Positions 40,080-48,697 of a DNA stretch of 64,000 bases are shown here, piece by piece; position 1 is the first letter of the stretch, and each line of letters starts with the position of its first letter. This DNA is from JAKAWQ01 sp963745975 (GTDB lineage Bacteria; Pseudomonadota; Alphaproteobacteria; Acetobacterales; Acetobacteraceae). The stretch lies in contig CAVUZJ010000018.1 of the NCBI GenBank assembly GCA_963745975.1, positions 266,130-330,129 on the forward strand. Reading direction: 5' to 3'. The notes under the pieces were generated by a model. That model was given only the letters and a program-made list of their open reading frames with translations, did not search any database and had not been told where the DNA came from. The position numbers were made by a program, and so were the translations under genes.

Positions 40080-41960
40080 ATGCATCGGCTCTATGCGCGC
40101 CAGCTCGCCGCCGCGACCGGGGCGGACAAGCATCTCGATCTTGCGGCGCTCGCGGCCGAAGTCAGCGCGACCTATGCGCGGATGGATCGCCGCCGCGCGC
40201 GCGCGATCGAGCGCGGCCGGCACCTGGCCAGCGAGCGCCTGGCGCGCGATGCCGAGCTCAAGCGGCTGTTCGCCGAGCTCGAGGCGCAGAACGAGCGCTT
40301 CGCGGCCGCGCTCGAGAACATGAGCCAGGGGCTCTGCTTCTTCGACGGGGAGCAGCGCCTGATCATATGCAACCGGCGCTATGCCGAGATGTACGGGCTC
40401 CTGCCCGAGCACGTCCGGCCGGGCACAAGCTTGGGCGAGATCGTCGATCGGCGCTTCGAAGTCGGCAGCTGCCCCGCCATGACGCGTGCGGAGTACCTGG
40501 CCTGGCGCGACCATGTCGCCTTCCGCAACACGGCGCACACCTCGGTCGTCGAGCTGCGCAACGGCCGCGTCTTCGCCATTCGCCACCAGCCGATGCCGGA
40601 TGGCGGGTGGGTCTCGACCCACGAGGACATCACCGAGCAGCGGCAGGCGGAGACGCGGATCGCCCACATGGCGCGGCACGACGCGCTCACCGGCCTTGCC
40701 AACCGCGTGCTGCTGCGCGAGCGGCTGGACGAGGTGCTGGCCCGCACGCGCGGCACCGATCCCTGCGCCGTGCTCTGGCTCGACCTCGACCAGTTCAAGA
40801 GCATCAACGACACGGAGGGCCACACCACCGGCGATGCGCTGCTGCGCGCCGCCGCGGCGCGCATGCGCCGGCTCGTCCGCGAGACCGACACCATCGCCCG
40901 CATCGGCGGCGACGAGTTCGCGGTCGTCCAGAGCAATGTCGGCCAGCCGGCAGGCGCCACCGCGCTCGCCGCCCGCCTCGTCCACGAGCTTGGCCTCCCC
41001 TTCCAGATCGGCGGCCAGCAGTTCGTCATCGGCGCCAGCATCGGCATCGCGATCGCGCCCGCCGACGGGCTCGACGCCGATCAGCTGCTCAAGAACGCCG
41101 ATATCGCGCTCTACCGCGCGAAGGCCGAGGGCCGCTCCCGCTACCGCCTCTTCGAGCCCGCGATGGACGCGCTGATGCAGGCGCGCCGGACCCTCGAGCT
41201 CGACCTTCGCAAGGCGCTCGCGGAGGAGGAATTCGAGCTTTTCTACCAACCGCTGGTGCGCGTCGAGACCCGCCAGGTGAGCGGGTTCGAGGCGCTGATC
41301 CGCTGGCGCCATCCGACGCGGGGACTGGTCTCGCCCGCCGAATTCATCCCCTTCGCCGAAGAGACCGGGCTGGTCACGCAGCTCGACGAATGGGTGCTGC
41401 GCGCGGCCTGCCGCGAGGCGGCCGGCTGGCCGGACGAGCTCAGCGTCGCCGTCAATCTCTCGGCCGCGCATTTCCGGAGCGAGGCCGTCATCGCAACCGT
41501 CGCGGCCGCGCTCGAGGAATCGGGGCTCCGCCCCGACCGCCTCGAGATCGAGATCACGGAATCGATGATGATCGAGAACAGCGAGCGCGCGCTCGCCAGC
41601 CTCCATCAGCTCCGCAATCTCGGCACCCGCATCTCGATGGACGATTTCGGCACCGGCTACTCCTCGCTCGCCTACCTGCGCAACTTCCGCTTCGACAAGA
41701 TCAAGATCGACCAGTCCTTCGTTCGCGAGCTGGCGACCCGCCCGGACTGCATCGCGATCATCCGCGCCGTCACCAGCCTTTGCCGCAGCCTCGGCATGGC
41801 GACCACCGCCGAGGGCGTCGAGACCCATGAACAGCTGGCCGCGCTCGTCGCGGAGAATTGCACCGAGGTGCAGGGCTATCTTTTCAGCCGGCCGCAGCCG
41901 GCAAGCGAGATCCCCGACCTGCTCGTGAGCCTCAGCCCGGATCTCGCCGCCGCCGCCTGA
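40080..41960 (+). CDS. PAS-GGDEF-EAL protein (c-di-GMP turnover)
   Basis: 626 residues. Order: N-terminal coiled-coil helix (about 20-80), PAS domain (about 78-190, MSQGLCFFDGEQRLIICNRRYAEMYG), GGDEF domain with intact GGDEF at 276-280 and an inhibitory RxxD site (RETD, 267-270), then EAL domain. In the EAL domain the catalytic set is visible: EALIRWRHP, NLSAAHF, ITESMM, DDFGTGYSSL, KIDQSF and EGVET. Both diguanylate cyclase and phosphodiesterase halves therefore look active. No transmembrane segment, so it is a cytosolic sensor. Stands alone. Confidence 0.92.
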   Translation: MHRLYARQLAAATGADKHLDLAALAAEVSATYARMDRRRARAIERGRHLASERLARDAELKRLFAELEAQNERFAAALENMSQGLCFFDGEQRLIICNRRYAEMYGLLPEHVRPGTSLGEIVDRRFEVGSCPAMTRAEYLAWRDHVAFRNTAHTSVVELRNGRVFAIRHQPMPDGGWVSTHEDITEQRQAETRIAHMARHDALTGLANRVLLRERLDEVLARTRGTDPCAVLWLDLDQFKSINDTEGHTTGDALLRAAAARMRRLVRETDTIARIGGDEFAVVQSNVGQPAGATALAARLVHELGLPFQIGGQQFVIGASIGIAIAPADGLDADQLLKNADIALYRAKAEGRSRYRLFEPAMDALMQARRTLELDLRKALAEEEFELFYQPLVRVETRQVSGFEALIRWRHPTRGLVSPAEFIPFAEETGLVTQLDEWVLRAACREAAGWPDELSVAVNLSAAHFRSEAVIATVAAALEESGLRPDRLEIEITESMMIENSERALASLHQLRNLGTRISMDDFGTGYSSLAYLRNFRFDKIKIDQSFVRELATRPDCIAIIRAVTSLCRSLGMATTAEGVETHEQLAALVAENCTEVQGYLFSRPQPASEIPDLLVSLSPDLAAAA

Positions 41961-41970
41961 CCCGTCCGTC

Positions 41971-43374
41971 TCACGATCCGCGGCCGGCGCGGGCGGCGAA
42001 CATGCTCCGTGCCGCGCCGAGGACCTCGCCGATCGCCGCGCGCCGATAATCCCAGCGCGGGTCCGCGTCCGGGGTAACCACCGCCATCGCCGCATTCGCC
42101 TCGAAGAGCAGCACCTCGCCCGTTTCCGAGAGGGCGAAATCGATCCCGCCATAATCGAGCCCGAGCCGGTCGCGGACGGCACGGAGCGCCGCCATCGCGC
42201 GCGCGCCGAGCACGCGCGGCATGTTTGCGAGGAAGCGCGCCTCCTCCGCGCGCAGCGCCGCGTCCGCCGCCATCGCGGCGGTGAAGTAGTGCACCTTCCA
42301 GTCGGGCGAGATGGCAAGATGGAGAGGATAGAGATCGCCATCGATCGTCATCACGCGATATTTGCGGAATCTTCCGTCCGGGCCTCGCGCGTCGAGGAAT
42401 TCGATCGCCAGGACCATGGCACCCGGCAAGGAAGCCAGCGCAGCCTCCAGCGCCTCCGCGTCCGGCACGTGCAGGAAATGCCGCCCGGTATGAAAACCCG
42501 GCGCGCGCAGGAGCAGCGGAAATGAAAAGCCCTGCGCCGCCAGCGCCGCCACGTCCAACTCCTCGCGGGCGAACGGCGCCACGCGCGGCGCGGCGAGGCC
42601 GGGGATGCCGGCCAGCCGGCGCGGTACTTCGAGCCGGCCGCTCTCGCGCACAAGCGCAGGATGGTTGATCACCTTCCTCCGCGAGCGGCGGAGGACCGAC
42701 TCCGCAGCCGCCAGCGCCACCCGGCAGCGGTCCGCGTCGGCGATCGCGTTCATCACCAGATCGTGCGGCGGCAGGGACATCGCCGGATCGAAGAACTCCG
42801 CCGCCAGCACGTGGGTTTCGAAGATCGTCTCGTCGAGCAGCGGCGCCGTCGGGATATTGCCGCCTTGCGCCGAGATCAGCAGCAGCACGCGGATCGGCGG
42901 CCGCTCCCCGCGGCAGGGACGATGCACCAGCGGGCGCCCGCGCCATCCGCGCTCGCGATGGAGCGCCGCCGCGGCGTCCTCCCCGCAATCATCGAGCAGG
43001 TTCGCGAGCCCTTGGTGTGCTTCCGCCAGATCCCTATCGATCCGCAGCGCTTGCTCGTAATGGAGCCGCGCGGAGGAAGTCTCGCCATCGAGGTGGAGCA
43101 GGTGCGCGAGGTTCACGTGCCCTGCCGCCTCTTCGGGGTGAAGCCGTGCCGCTTCGGCGTAGCAGAGCCGGGCCGCGCTCCGCCTTCCGGTGCGGTTCAG
43201 CAGGGCGCCGAGATTGTTCAGCGCGCCCGCGTGCCCGGGCGCGTGCCGGAGCAGGGTGAGATAGGCTTGCTCGGCCGGCGCGGTGCGGCCGAGCGCATCG
43301 AGAAGGAGGGCCTGCTCGAATCGGAGCCCTGCCTCCTCGGGAGCGACGGCAAGCCGGCGTGCACTTCTTGCCAT
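41971..43374 (-). CDS. TPR repeat / ATP-grasp-like fusion protein
   Basis: 467 residues. Residues about 15-150 form four TPR units (PGHAGALNNLGALLNRTGR, AAGHVNLAHLLHLDGET, AEAHQGLANLLDDCGED). The C-terminal half resembles an ATP-grasp ligase: a first lobe with FPLLLRAPGFHTGRHF (a Lys-poor version of the phosphate loop), a central YRVMTIDGDLYPLHL, and the Mg-binding GGIDFALSETGEVLLFEANAAM. ATP-grasp enzymes join carboxylates to amines or thiols. No substrate peptide or partner is adjacent. The combination is seldom described and function is open. Confidence 0.65.
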   Translation of the reverse strand: MARSARRLAVAPEEAGLRFEQALLLDALGRTAPAEQAYLTLLRHAPGHAGALNNLGALLNRTGRRSAARLCYAEAARLHPEEAAGHVNLAHLLHLDGETSSARLHYEQALRIDRDLAEAHQGLANLLDDCGEDAAAALHRERGWRGRPLVHRPCRGERPPIRVLLLISAQGGNIPTAPLLDETIFETHVLAAEFFDPAMSLPPHDLVMNAIADADRCRVALAAAESVLRRSRRKVINHPALVRESGRLEVPRRLAGIPGLAAPRVAPFAREELDVAALAAQGFSFPLLLRAPGFHTGRHFLHVPDAEALEAALASLPGAMVLAIEFLDARGPDGRFRKYRVMTIDGDLYPLHLAISPDWKVHYFTAAMAADAALRAEEARFLANMPRVLGARAMAALRAVRDRLGLDYGGIDFALSETGEVLLFEANAAMAVVTPDADPRWDYRRAAIGEVLGAARSMFAARAGRGS

Positions 43375-43447
43375 CGCCCGATCATCGCGCGCCGCGCTTG
43401 CGCTTCCGTAAAGGAAGCCGCTTCAGCGCCGCCGTTCCGTCAACGGC

Positions 43448-44530
43448 TCAGTCTGCGGCGGCGAGCTCGGGTTCGAGCGCGTCAACGAGTGCGGCGGTGA
43501 AGGAAGACGTGCCGAGCTTGCCGCCGAGATCGCGCGTGCGCGTCTCGGGATGCTCGAGCACGGCATCGACGGCGCGCTCGATCGCCGCTGCCGCGCGGGA
43601 GAATTTCTCCGCGCGGTGCCGGTCCGCGAGCCAGTCGAGCAGCATCGCAGCGGAAAGGATGAGCGAGACCGGATTGGCCTTGTCCTGGCCGGCGATGTCG
43701 GGCGCCGAGCCGTGCTGCGCCTGCGCCATGCAGTGCGTGTCGCCGGCATTGACCGAGGCGCCGAGCCCGAGGCTGCCGGAAAGCTCGGAGGAGAGGTCCG
43801 AGAGGATGTCGCCGAACAGGTTCGTGGTCACCACGACGTCGAACCGTGCCGCGTCGCGAACCAGCATCGCCGTCATCGAATCGACGAGCTGCTCGTCGTA
43901 GGCGACGGCGGGAAACTCCGCCGCCACCTTGCGCACCTCACTCAGGAAGAGCGCCTCGCTCATCATGAGCACGTTCGCCTTGTGCACGCCGGTGACCTTC
44001 TTTCGCCGCCGCGCGGCCAGCGCGAAACCGGCACGGGCGATGCGCCGCGACGCCGCGGCGCTGACCTTGCGGATCGCGAAGGCGAGGTCGGGTGTCGGCA
44101 TGAACTCGCCATAGCCCAGATACATCGTCCGCACCGCGTAGAACCCTTCGGTGTTCTCGCGCGCGATCACGAGATCCATCGCCGTGCGCCCGTAATGGGG
44201 GATGCCGCGGCGGCTGCGGGCCGGCCGAAGATTGGCGTAGAGGTCGAGCTCGCGGCGGAGCGCGGCCGAGACATTGATCCCGCCCTTCTCGACCGCGGGA
44301 TATTCGAGCGTCGAGACCGGGCCGAGGATGACGCCGTCGGCTTCATGCGCGGCTTTCAGCGCCGTCCCCGGGAGGGTCGTGCCTTCTTTCCCGAGCGTCT
44401 TGAAGCCCACCTCGTGGGTCTCGAGCGCGATGCCGAGGTCGAGCCGACGATCGAGCTTCTCGAGCACCCGGACCGTCGCCGCCGTTACCTCCGGCCCGAT
44501 CCCGTCTCCCGGCATCACCACCAAGCGCAT
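43448..44530 (-). CDS. Isocitrate/isopropylmalate-type decarboxylating dehydrogenase
   Basis: 360 residues with family features: PGDGIGPEVTAATVRVLEK at the N-terminus, ENTEGFYAVRTMYLGYG, HKANVLMMSEALFL, VDSMTAMLV, and NLFGDILSDLSSELSGSLGLGASVN, which binds metal and NAD(P). The ENTEGFY serine/threonine region and GASVNAGDTHCMAQAQHGSAPDIAG resemble the tartrate/homoisocitrate/NAD-isocitrate branch rather than LeuB. It oxidatively decarboxylates a (2R,3S)-2-hydroxy acid. No leu genes nearby. The start is the ATG at 44530. Divergent from the MFS gene. Confidence 0.88.
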   Translation of the reverse strand: MRLVVMPGDGIGPEVTAATVRVLEKLDRRLDLGIALETHEVGFKTLGKEGTTLPGTALKAAHEADGVILGPVSTLEYPAVEKGGINVSAALRRELDLYANLRPARSRRGIPHYGRTAMDLVIARENTEGFYAVRTMYLGYGEFMPTPDLAFAIRKVSAAASRRIARAGFALAARRRKKVTGVHKANVLMMSEALFLSEVRKVAAEFPAVAYDEQLVDSMTAMLVRDAARFDVVVTTNLFGDILSDLSSELSGSLGLGASVNAGDTHCMAQAQHGSAPDIAGQDKANPVSLILSAAMLLDWLADRHRAEKFSRAAAAIERAVDAVLEHPETRTRDLGGKLGTSSFTAALVDALEPELAAAD

Positions 44531-44639
44531 GTTTCACTTCTCCCCGGTCCCATTTGGCCGCCACTCATATTGCATAGCAGCAAACCGTGAAGAAGCACCG
44601 CCGGCGCATTGCGGCACCGGGCCTGCCGCATTGGACAGC

Positions 44640-45887
44640 GTGGCGACCGCCCGCCAGTCTGGCGCCTTGTCCCGATCGCCCGCGCCCGCCCGCACGCCCC
44701 AGCACATCGCGCCCGGAAGCGCCACCTTCCTGCGCGTCAACCTCGCTTTGTTCGCCGCCGGTTTTGCAACCTTCGCGCTGCTCTACACGGTGCAGCCGCT
44801 GCTGCCGATCTTCACGCGCGAATTCCACGTGAGCCCGGCCGAGAGCAGCCTCTCGCTCTCGCTCACGACGGCCACGCTCTCCGTCCTCATGCTGCTCGCC
44901 AGCGCGCTCTCGGAGACGTTCGGGCGCAAGCCCGTGATGGTGGCCTCGCTGTTCGCCTCCGCGCTGCTCCAGCTGGCGTCGGCGGCGCTGCCGCACTGGT
45001 GGGAGCTGCTCGCCGTGCGGACGCTGATGGGGTTGAGCCTCAGCGGGCTGCCGGCGGTCGCGATGGCCTATGTGGCCGAGGAGATGGACCCGCGCGCGAT
45101 CGGCCTGGCGATGGGCCTCTATATCGGCGGCAGCGGCTTCGGCGGCATGGCCGGCCGATTGCTCGCCGGCCTGCTCGCGGATTTCTATGGCTGGCGCCTC
45201 GCGACCGCCGCGATCGCCGGGCTCGGCATCGGCTGCGGCGTCATCTTCGCCGCCTGCCTGCCGCCCTCGCGCCATTTCCATCCCCGCGCGCTCGCCCTCG
45301 GCCCCTGGCTCGGGGCCTATCGGGCCCATCTCACCGATGCGGGCCTGCCCTGGCTCTTCGCCGAGGCGTTCCTGCTGATGGGCGGCTTCGTCACCATCTA
45401 CAATTACATCGGCTACCGGCTGCTGGCGCCGCCCTTCTCGTTGAGCCAGGCCGAGGTCGGGCTGATCTTCACGGTCTACCTCGCCGGGATCTTCGGCTCC
45501 GCCTGGATGGGCCATCTTGCCGCCCAGGTCGGCCGCGCGCGCGTCTTTCGCGCCGCCCTCCTGATCGATCTCGCGGGCATGGTGCTGACGCTCTCGGAAA
45601 ACCTCGGCTTCGTCATTCTCGGCGTCGCCGTGCTCACCTTCGGCTTCTTCGCCGCGCACTCGATCGCCAGCTCCTGGATCGGGGTTCGCGCCCGGCATTC
45701 GAGGGCGCAGGCCTCCGCGCTCTATCTCTTCCTCTATTATCTCGGCTCCAGCGTCGTCGGCTCCGGAGGCGGCATCTTCTGGGCCAGGTGGGGCTGGCAC
45801 GGTGTCGTCGGGCTGACCGGCGGGCTCATCGTCCTCGCCCTGCTGGTGGCGCGGCACCTCGCGCGGAGCGAAGCGGCCGACGCGTGA
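44640..45887 (+). CDS. MFS transporter, YnfM-like
   Basis: About 415 residues starting at GTG 44640 (TTG at 44631 also possible). Twelve helices are evident, with the MFS loop ALSETFGRKPVMV and GLYIGGSGFGGMAGR in helix 5. The YnfM/arabinose-efflux-like branch is suggested by LLYTVQPLLPIFTREFHVSPA. Likely a proton-driven exporter in the inner membrane, substrate unknown. Stop is 1 bp from the xseA stop (convergent). Confidence 0.88.
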   Translation: MATARQSGALSRSPAPARTPQHIAPGSATFLRVNLALFAAGFATFALLYTVQPLLPIFTREFHVSPAESSLSLSLTTATLSVLMLLASALSETFGRKPVMVASLFASALLQLASAALPHWWELLAVRTLMGLSLSGLPAVAMAYVAEEMDPRAIGLAMGLYIGGSGFGGMAGRLLAGLLADFYGWRLATAAIAGLGIGCGVIFAACLPPSRHFHPRALALGPWLGAYRAHLTDAGLPWLFAEAFLLMGGFVTIYNYIGYRLLAPPFSLSQAEVGLIFTVYLAGIFGSAWMGHLAAQVGRARVFRAALLIDLAGMVLTLSENLGFVILGVAVLTFGFFAAHSIASSWIGVRARHSRAQASALYLFLYYLGSSVVGSGGGIFWARWGWHGVVGLTGGLIVLALLVARHLARSEAADA

Positions 45888-45888
45888 G

Positions 45889-47328
45889 CTATAGGGGCAG
45901 GGATCCCTGCGGCGTGGACGGGCCTTCGGCTTTCGCTCGCACCGTGCCGTCCGCGAGGCGGAGAAGGAGCGCCGCACCGGGCGCTACCTCGCGGGCGCGC
46001 GTGAGAAGCCGTCCGGCGGCATCGAACACCAGGGCGTAGCCGCGGCCAAGCACGGCCTCCGGCGAGAGCCCCTCGAGCCGCGCGCCCATACCCTCGAGCC
46101 GCGCGCGCGCCTCGCGGAGCATTGCTGCGAGCAGGGCCGGCGAGAGGCGCACGCCGAGCTCCCCGGCCGCGCCGCGCCGTGCCGCGATCACGCGCGCAAG
46201 CCCGGCGCCGAGCCGCGCCTGCCCGAGCGCGAGCCGCGCCCGGCCCGCCGCGACCGCGGCGGCGGGATGGAGAAGGCGGCCGGCCGTGCGCGCGAGGAGG
46301 GCGCGGCGGGCTTCGAGGAGCGCCGGCGGGGCGAGCGCCAGCCGTTCCGCCCGGTCGTCCAGCCGTTGGCGCGCGGCGCCGACGAGGCCCGGCAGGTCCG
46401 GGAGCGCGCGCGCCGCGCGCTCGAGTCGAAGCTGCCGCTCCTGGGCGAGGCGGTGGAGCGCGCCCGCGAGCCGCGCGGCGCGCTGGGCGAGATCGGCCAG
46501 CAGCTCCGTCCGCACCGGGATCGCGAGCTCGGCGGCGGCGGTCGGCGTCGGCGCGCGGCGATCCGCGGCGAAATCGATCAGCGTGATGTCCGTCTCGTGG
46601 CCGACGGCGGCGATCAGCGGGATCGGGCTCGCGGCGGCGGCGCGCACCACCGCCTCGTCGTTGAACGCCATCAAATCCTCGAGTCCGCCGCCGCCGCGGG
46701 CGACGATCAGCACGTCGGGGCGCGGGACCGGCCCATCGGCGGGCAGGAGGCCGAAGCCCGCGATCGCCGCGGCGATTCGCTCGGCCGCCCCCTCGCCCTG
46801 CACGGGCACCGGCCAGAGCAGGATCATGCGGGGGAAGCGGCGGGCGATCGTGGTCCGGATGTCCTGGATCACGGCACCTTGCGCGGAGGTGACGACGCCG
46901 ATCACGCGCGGGAGCAGCGGCAGGCGCCGCTTGCGCGCCTCGTCGAAGAGCCCCTCGGCCGCGAGCCGCTTGCGCAAGGCCTCGATCCGCGCGAGCAGCG
47001 CCCCAACGCCTGCATATTCCACCCGTTCGACGATGAGCTGGTAGGTCGAGCGATCGCCATAGGCGGTGACGCGGCCGGTCGCCACCACCTCGACCCCGTT
47101 CTCGGGCATCATGCCGAGCCGCGGCACGACCCCCTTCCAGGCCACCGCGGCGAGCTTTCCCCCAGAATCCTTGAGCGAGAAGTAGAGATGGCCGGAGGCA
47201 TAGCGCTTGAACTCGGTCACTTCGCCGCGGACGCGCACGCGGCCGAAGGCCGCCTCCAGCGTGTGCTTCACCGCGCCCGAGATCTCGGCGACCGTGTATT
47301 CGGGGATGTTGGCGACGATCTCGCTCAT
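45889..47328 (-). CDS. xseA: Exodeoxyribonuclease VII large subunit
   Basis: 479 residues. N-terminal OB fold (YTVAEISGAVKHTLEAAFGRVRV and GHLYFSLKDSGGKLAAVAWKG), then the catalytic core with VVTSAQGAVIQDIRTTIARR, VLIVARGGGGLEDLMAFNDE and AVGHETDITLIDFAADRRAP, and a long alanine/arginine-rich helical C-terminus. With XseB it degrades single-stranded DNA. xseB is not in the window. Divergent from purD with a 43-bp gap. Confidence 0.95.
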   Translation of the reverse strand: MSEIVANIPEYTVAEISGAVKHTLEAAFGRVRVRGEVTEFKRYASGHLYFSLKDSGGKLAAVAWKGVVPRLGMMPENGVEVVATGRVTAYGDRSTYQLIVERVEYAGVGALLARIEALRKRLAAEGLFDEARKRRLPLLPRVIGVVTSAQGAVIQDIRTTIARRFPRMILLWPVPVQGEGAAERIAAAIAGFGLLPADGPVPRPDVLIVARGGGGLEDLMAFNDEAVVRAAAASPIPLIAAVGHETDITLIDFAADRRAPTPTAAAELAIPVRTELLADLAQRAARLAGALHRLAQERQLRLERAARALPDLPGLVGAARQRLDDRAERLALAPPALLEARRALLARTAGRLLHPAAAVAAGRARLALGQARLGAGLARVIAARRGAAGELGVRLSPALLAAMLREARARLEGMGARLEGLSPEAVLGRGYALVFDAAGRLLTRAREVAPGAALLLRLADGTVRAKAEGPSTPQGSLPL

Positions 47329-47371
47329 CGCCGCAGTTTAGCCTAATCGGGCGGCAACTTCGGAGGCGGGG

Positions 47372-48640
47372 ATGCGGGTTCTGGTGGTCGGATCGGGCGC
47401 GCGCGAGCACGCGCTTTGCTGGGCGCTCGCCGCGAGCCCGCTGCTCACGAAGCTCTGGTGCGCGCCCGGCAACCCCGGCATCGCCGCGGTTGCCGAGAGG
47501 GTAGAAATCGGCGCGCTCGATTTTCGCTCCCTCGTCGCCTTCGCGCAGGCCGTTGACGTCGATCTGGTTGTCCCCGGCCCGGAAGCGCCGCTCGTGGCCG
47601 GGCTCACCGACGCGCTCGCCGCGGCCGGCATCACCTGCGCCGGCCCGAGCGCGGCAGCTTCGCGGCTCGAGGGGGAGAAGAGCTTCGCCAAGGAGATCGC
47701 CCTGGCCGCCGGCGTGCCGACGGCCCGCTATGCGAGCTTCGACGATGCCACTGCCGCCCGCGCCTATTGCCGCGCCCAGGGCGCGCCGCTGGTCGTCAAG
47801 GCGGAGGGGCTCGCGGCCGGCAAGGGCGTGGTGGTGGCGGCGAGCGTGGAGGAGGCGGAAGCGGCGATCACCGCCTTCATGGAGGAGCGCCGCCTCGGCG
47901 ACGCGGGTCGCCGGGTGCTGATCGAGGAATGCCTCTCGGGTCCGGAGGTCTCCCTCTTCGCGCTCTGCGACGGCGAGCATTTCGTGCCGCTCGGCGCGGC
48001 GACCGACCACAAGCGGGCCTATGAGGGCGATCGCGGGCCCAACACGGGGGGCATGGGCGCGGTCGCGCCGGCGCCGGCGCTCACGCCCGCGCTCGCCGGG
48101 GAGGCCTACGAGCGCATCGTGCGGCCGACGCTGGCCGAGATGGCGCGGCGCGGCAGCCCGTTCCGGGGCGTCCTCTTCGCCGGCCTGATGCTCACCGAAG
48201 CGGGGCCGCAGCTCATCGAGTTCAATGTCCGCTTCGGCGATCCGGAATGCCAGGCGCTGCTGCCGCTCCTTTCCTCGGATCTCCTCGCCGCGCTGCTCGC
48301 CGCGTGCGACGGCGAGCTCGGCGATTTCGACCTGCGCTGGCATCCCGGGGCGGCGGTCGCGGTGGTGCTCGCCGCCCGCGGCTACCCCGAGGCACCCGAG
48401 GCCGGCAGCGCGATAGAGGGCCTCGCCCGCGCCGGCTTGCTGCCCGGCGTGCAGGTTTTCCATGGCGGCACAAGGCTCGCCGGCGGGCGGCTCGAGGCCG
48501 CCGGCGGCAGGGTCCTTACCGTCACCGGGCGCGGCGCCGATCTCGGCGAGGCGCGGGCGCGCGCGTACGAGGCGGTGCGGGCGATCGACTGGCCGGGCGG
48601 CTTCTACCGGCGCGACATCGGCGGCCCGCCGCTCTTTTGA
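47372..48640 (+). CDS. purD: Phosphoribosylamine-glycine ligase
   Basis: 422 residues, ATP-grasp enzyme of de novo purine synthesis (phosphoribosylamine + glycine + ATP to GAR). Recognised by MRVLVVGSGAREHALCWAL, GPEAPLVAGLTDAL, VVKAEGLAAGKGVVVA, DHKRAYEGDRGPNTGGMGA and FNVRFGDPECQALLPLL. Normal length; ATG at 47372. It shares a short divergent promoter region with xseA. Confidence 0.96.
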   Translation: MRVLVVGSGAREHALCWALAASPLLTKLWCAPGNPGIAAVAERVEIGALDFRSLVAFAQAVDVDLVVPGPEAPLVAGLTDALAAAGITCAGPSAAASRLEGEKSFAKEIALAAGVPTARYASFDDATAARAYCRAQGAPLVVKAEGLAAGKGVVVAASVEEAEAAITAFMEERRLGDAGRRVLIEECLSGPEVSLFALCDGEHFVPLGAATDHKRAYEGDRGPNTGGMGAVAPAPALTPALAGEAYERIVRPTLAEMARRGSPFRGVLFAGLMLTEAGPQLIEFNVRFGDPECQALLPLLSSDLLAALLAACDGELGDFDLRWHPGAAVAVVLAARGYPEAPEAGSAIEGLARAGLLPGVQVFHGGTRLAGGRLEAAGGRVLTVTGRGADLGEARARAYEAVRAIDWPGGFYRRDIGGPPLF

Positions 48641-48697
48641 GGCTTCGTTAACCGCCGCTTCACCCCGCCGCGCGAGAGAGTCCCGCCCTCGTGCGAG

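Noticed and set aside
39279..42341. 1020-codon - strand frame opposite the GGDEF-EAL gene and OsmC
   Set aside because: Shadow of convincing + strand genes; no family features.
44520..44540. Second parS site (TGTTTCACTT)
   Set aside because: Only one half matches; the right arm of the palindrome is missing.
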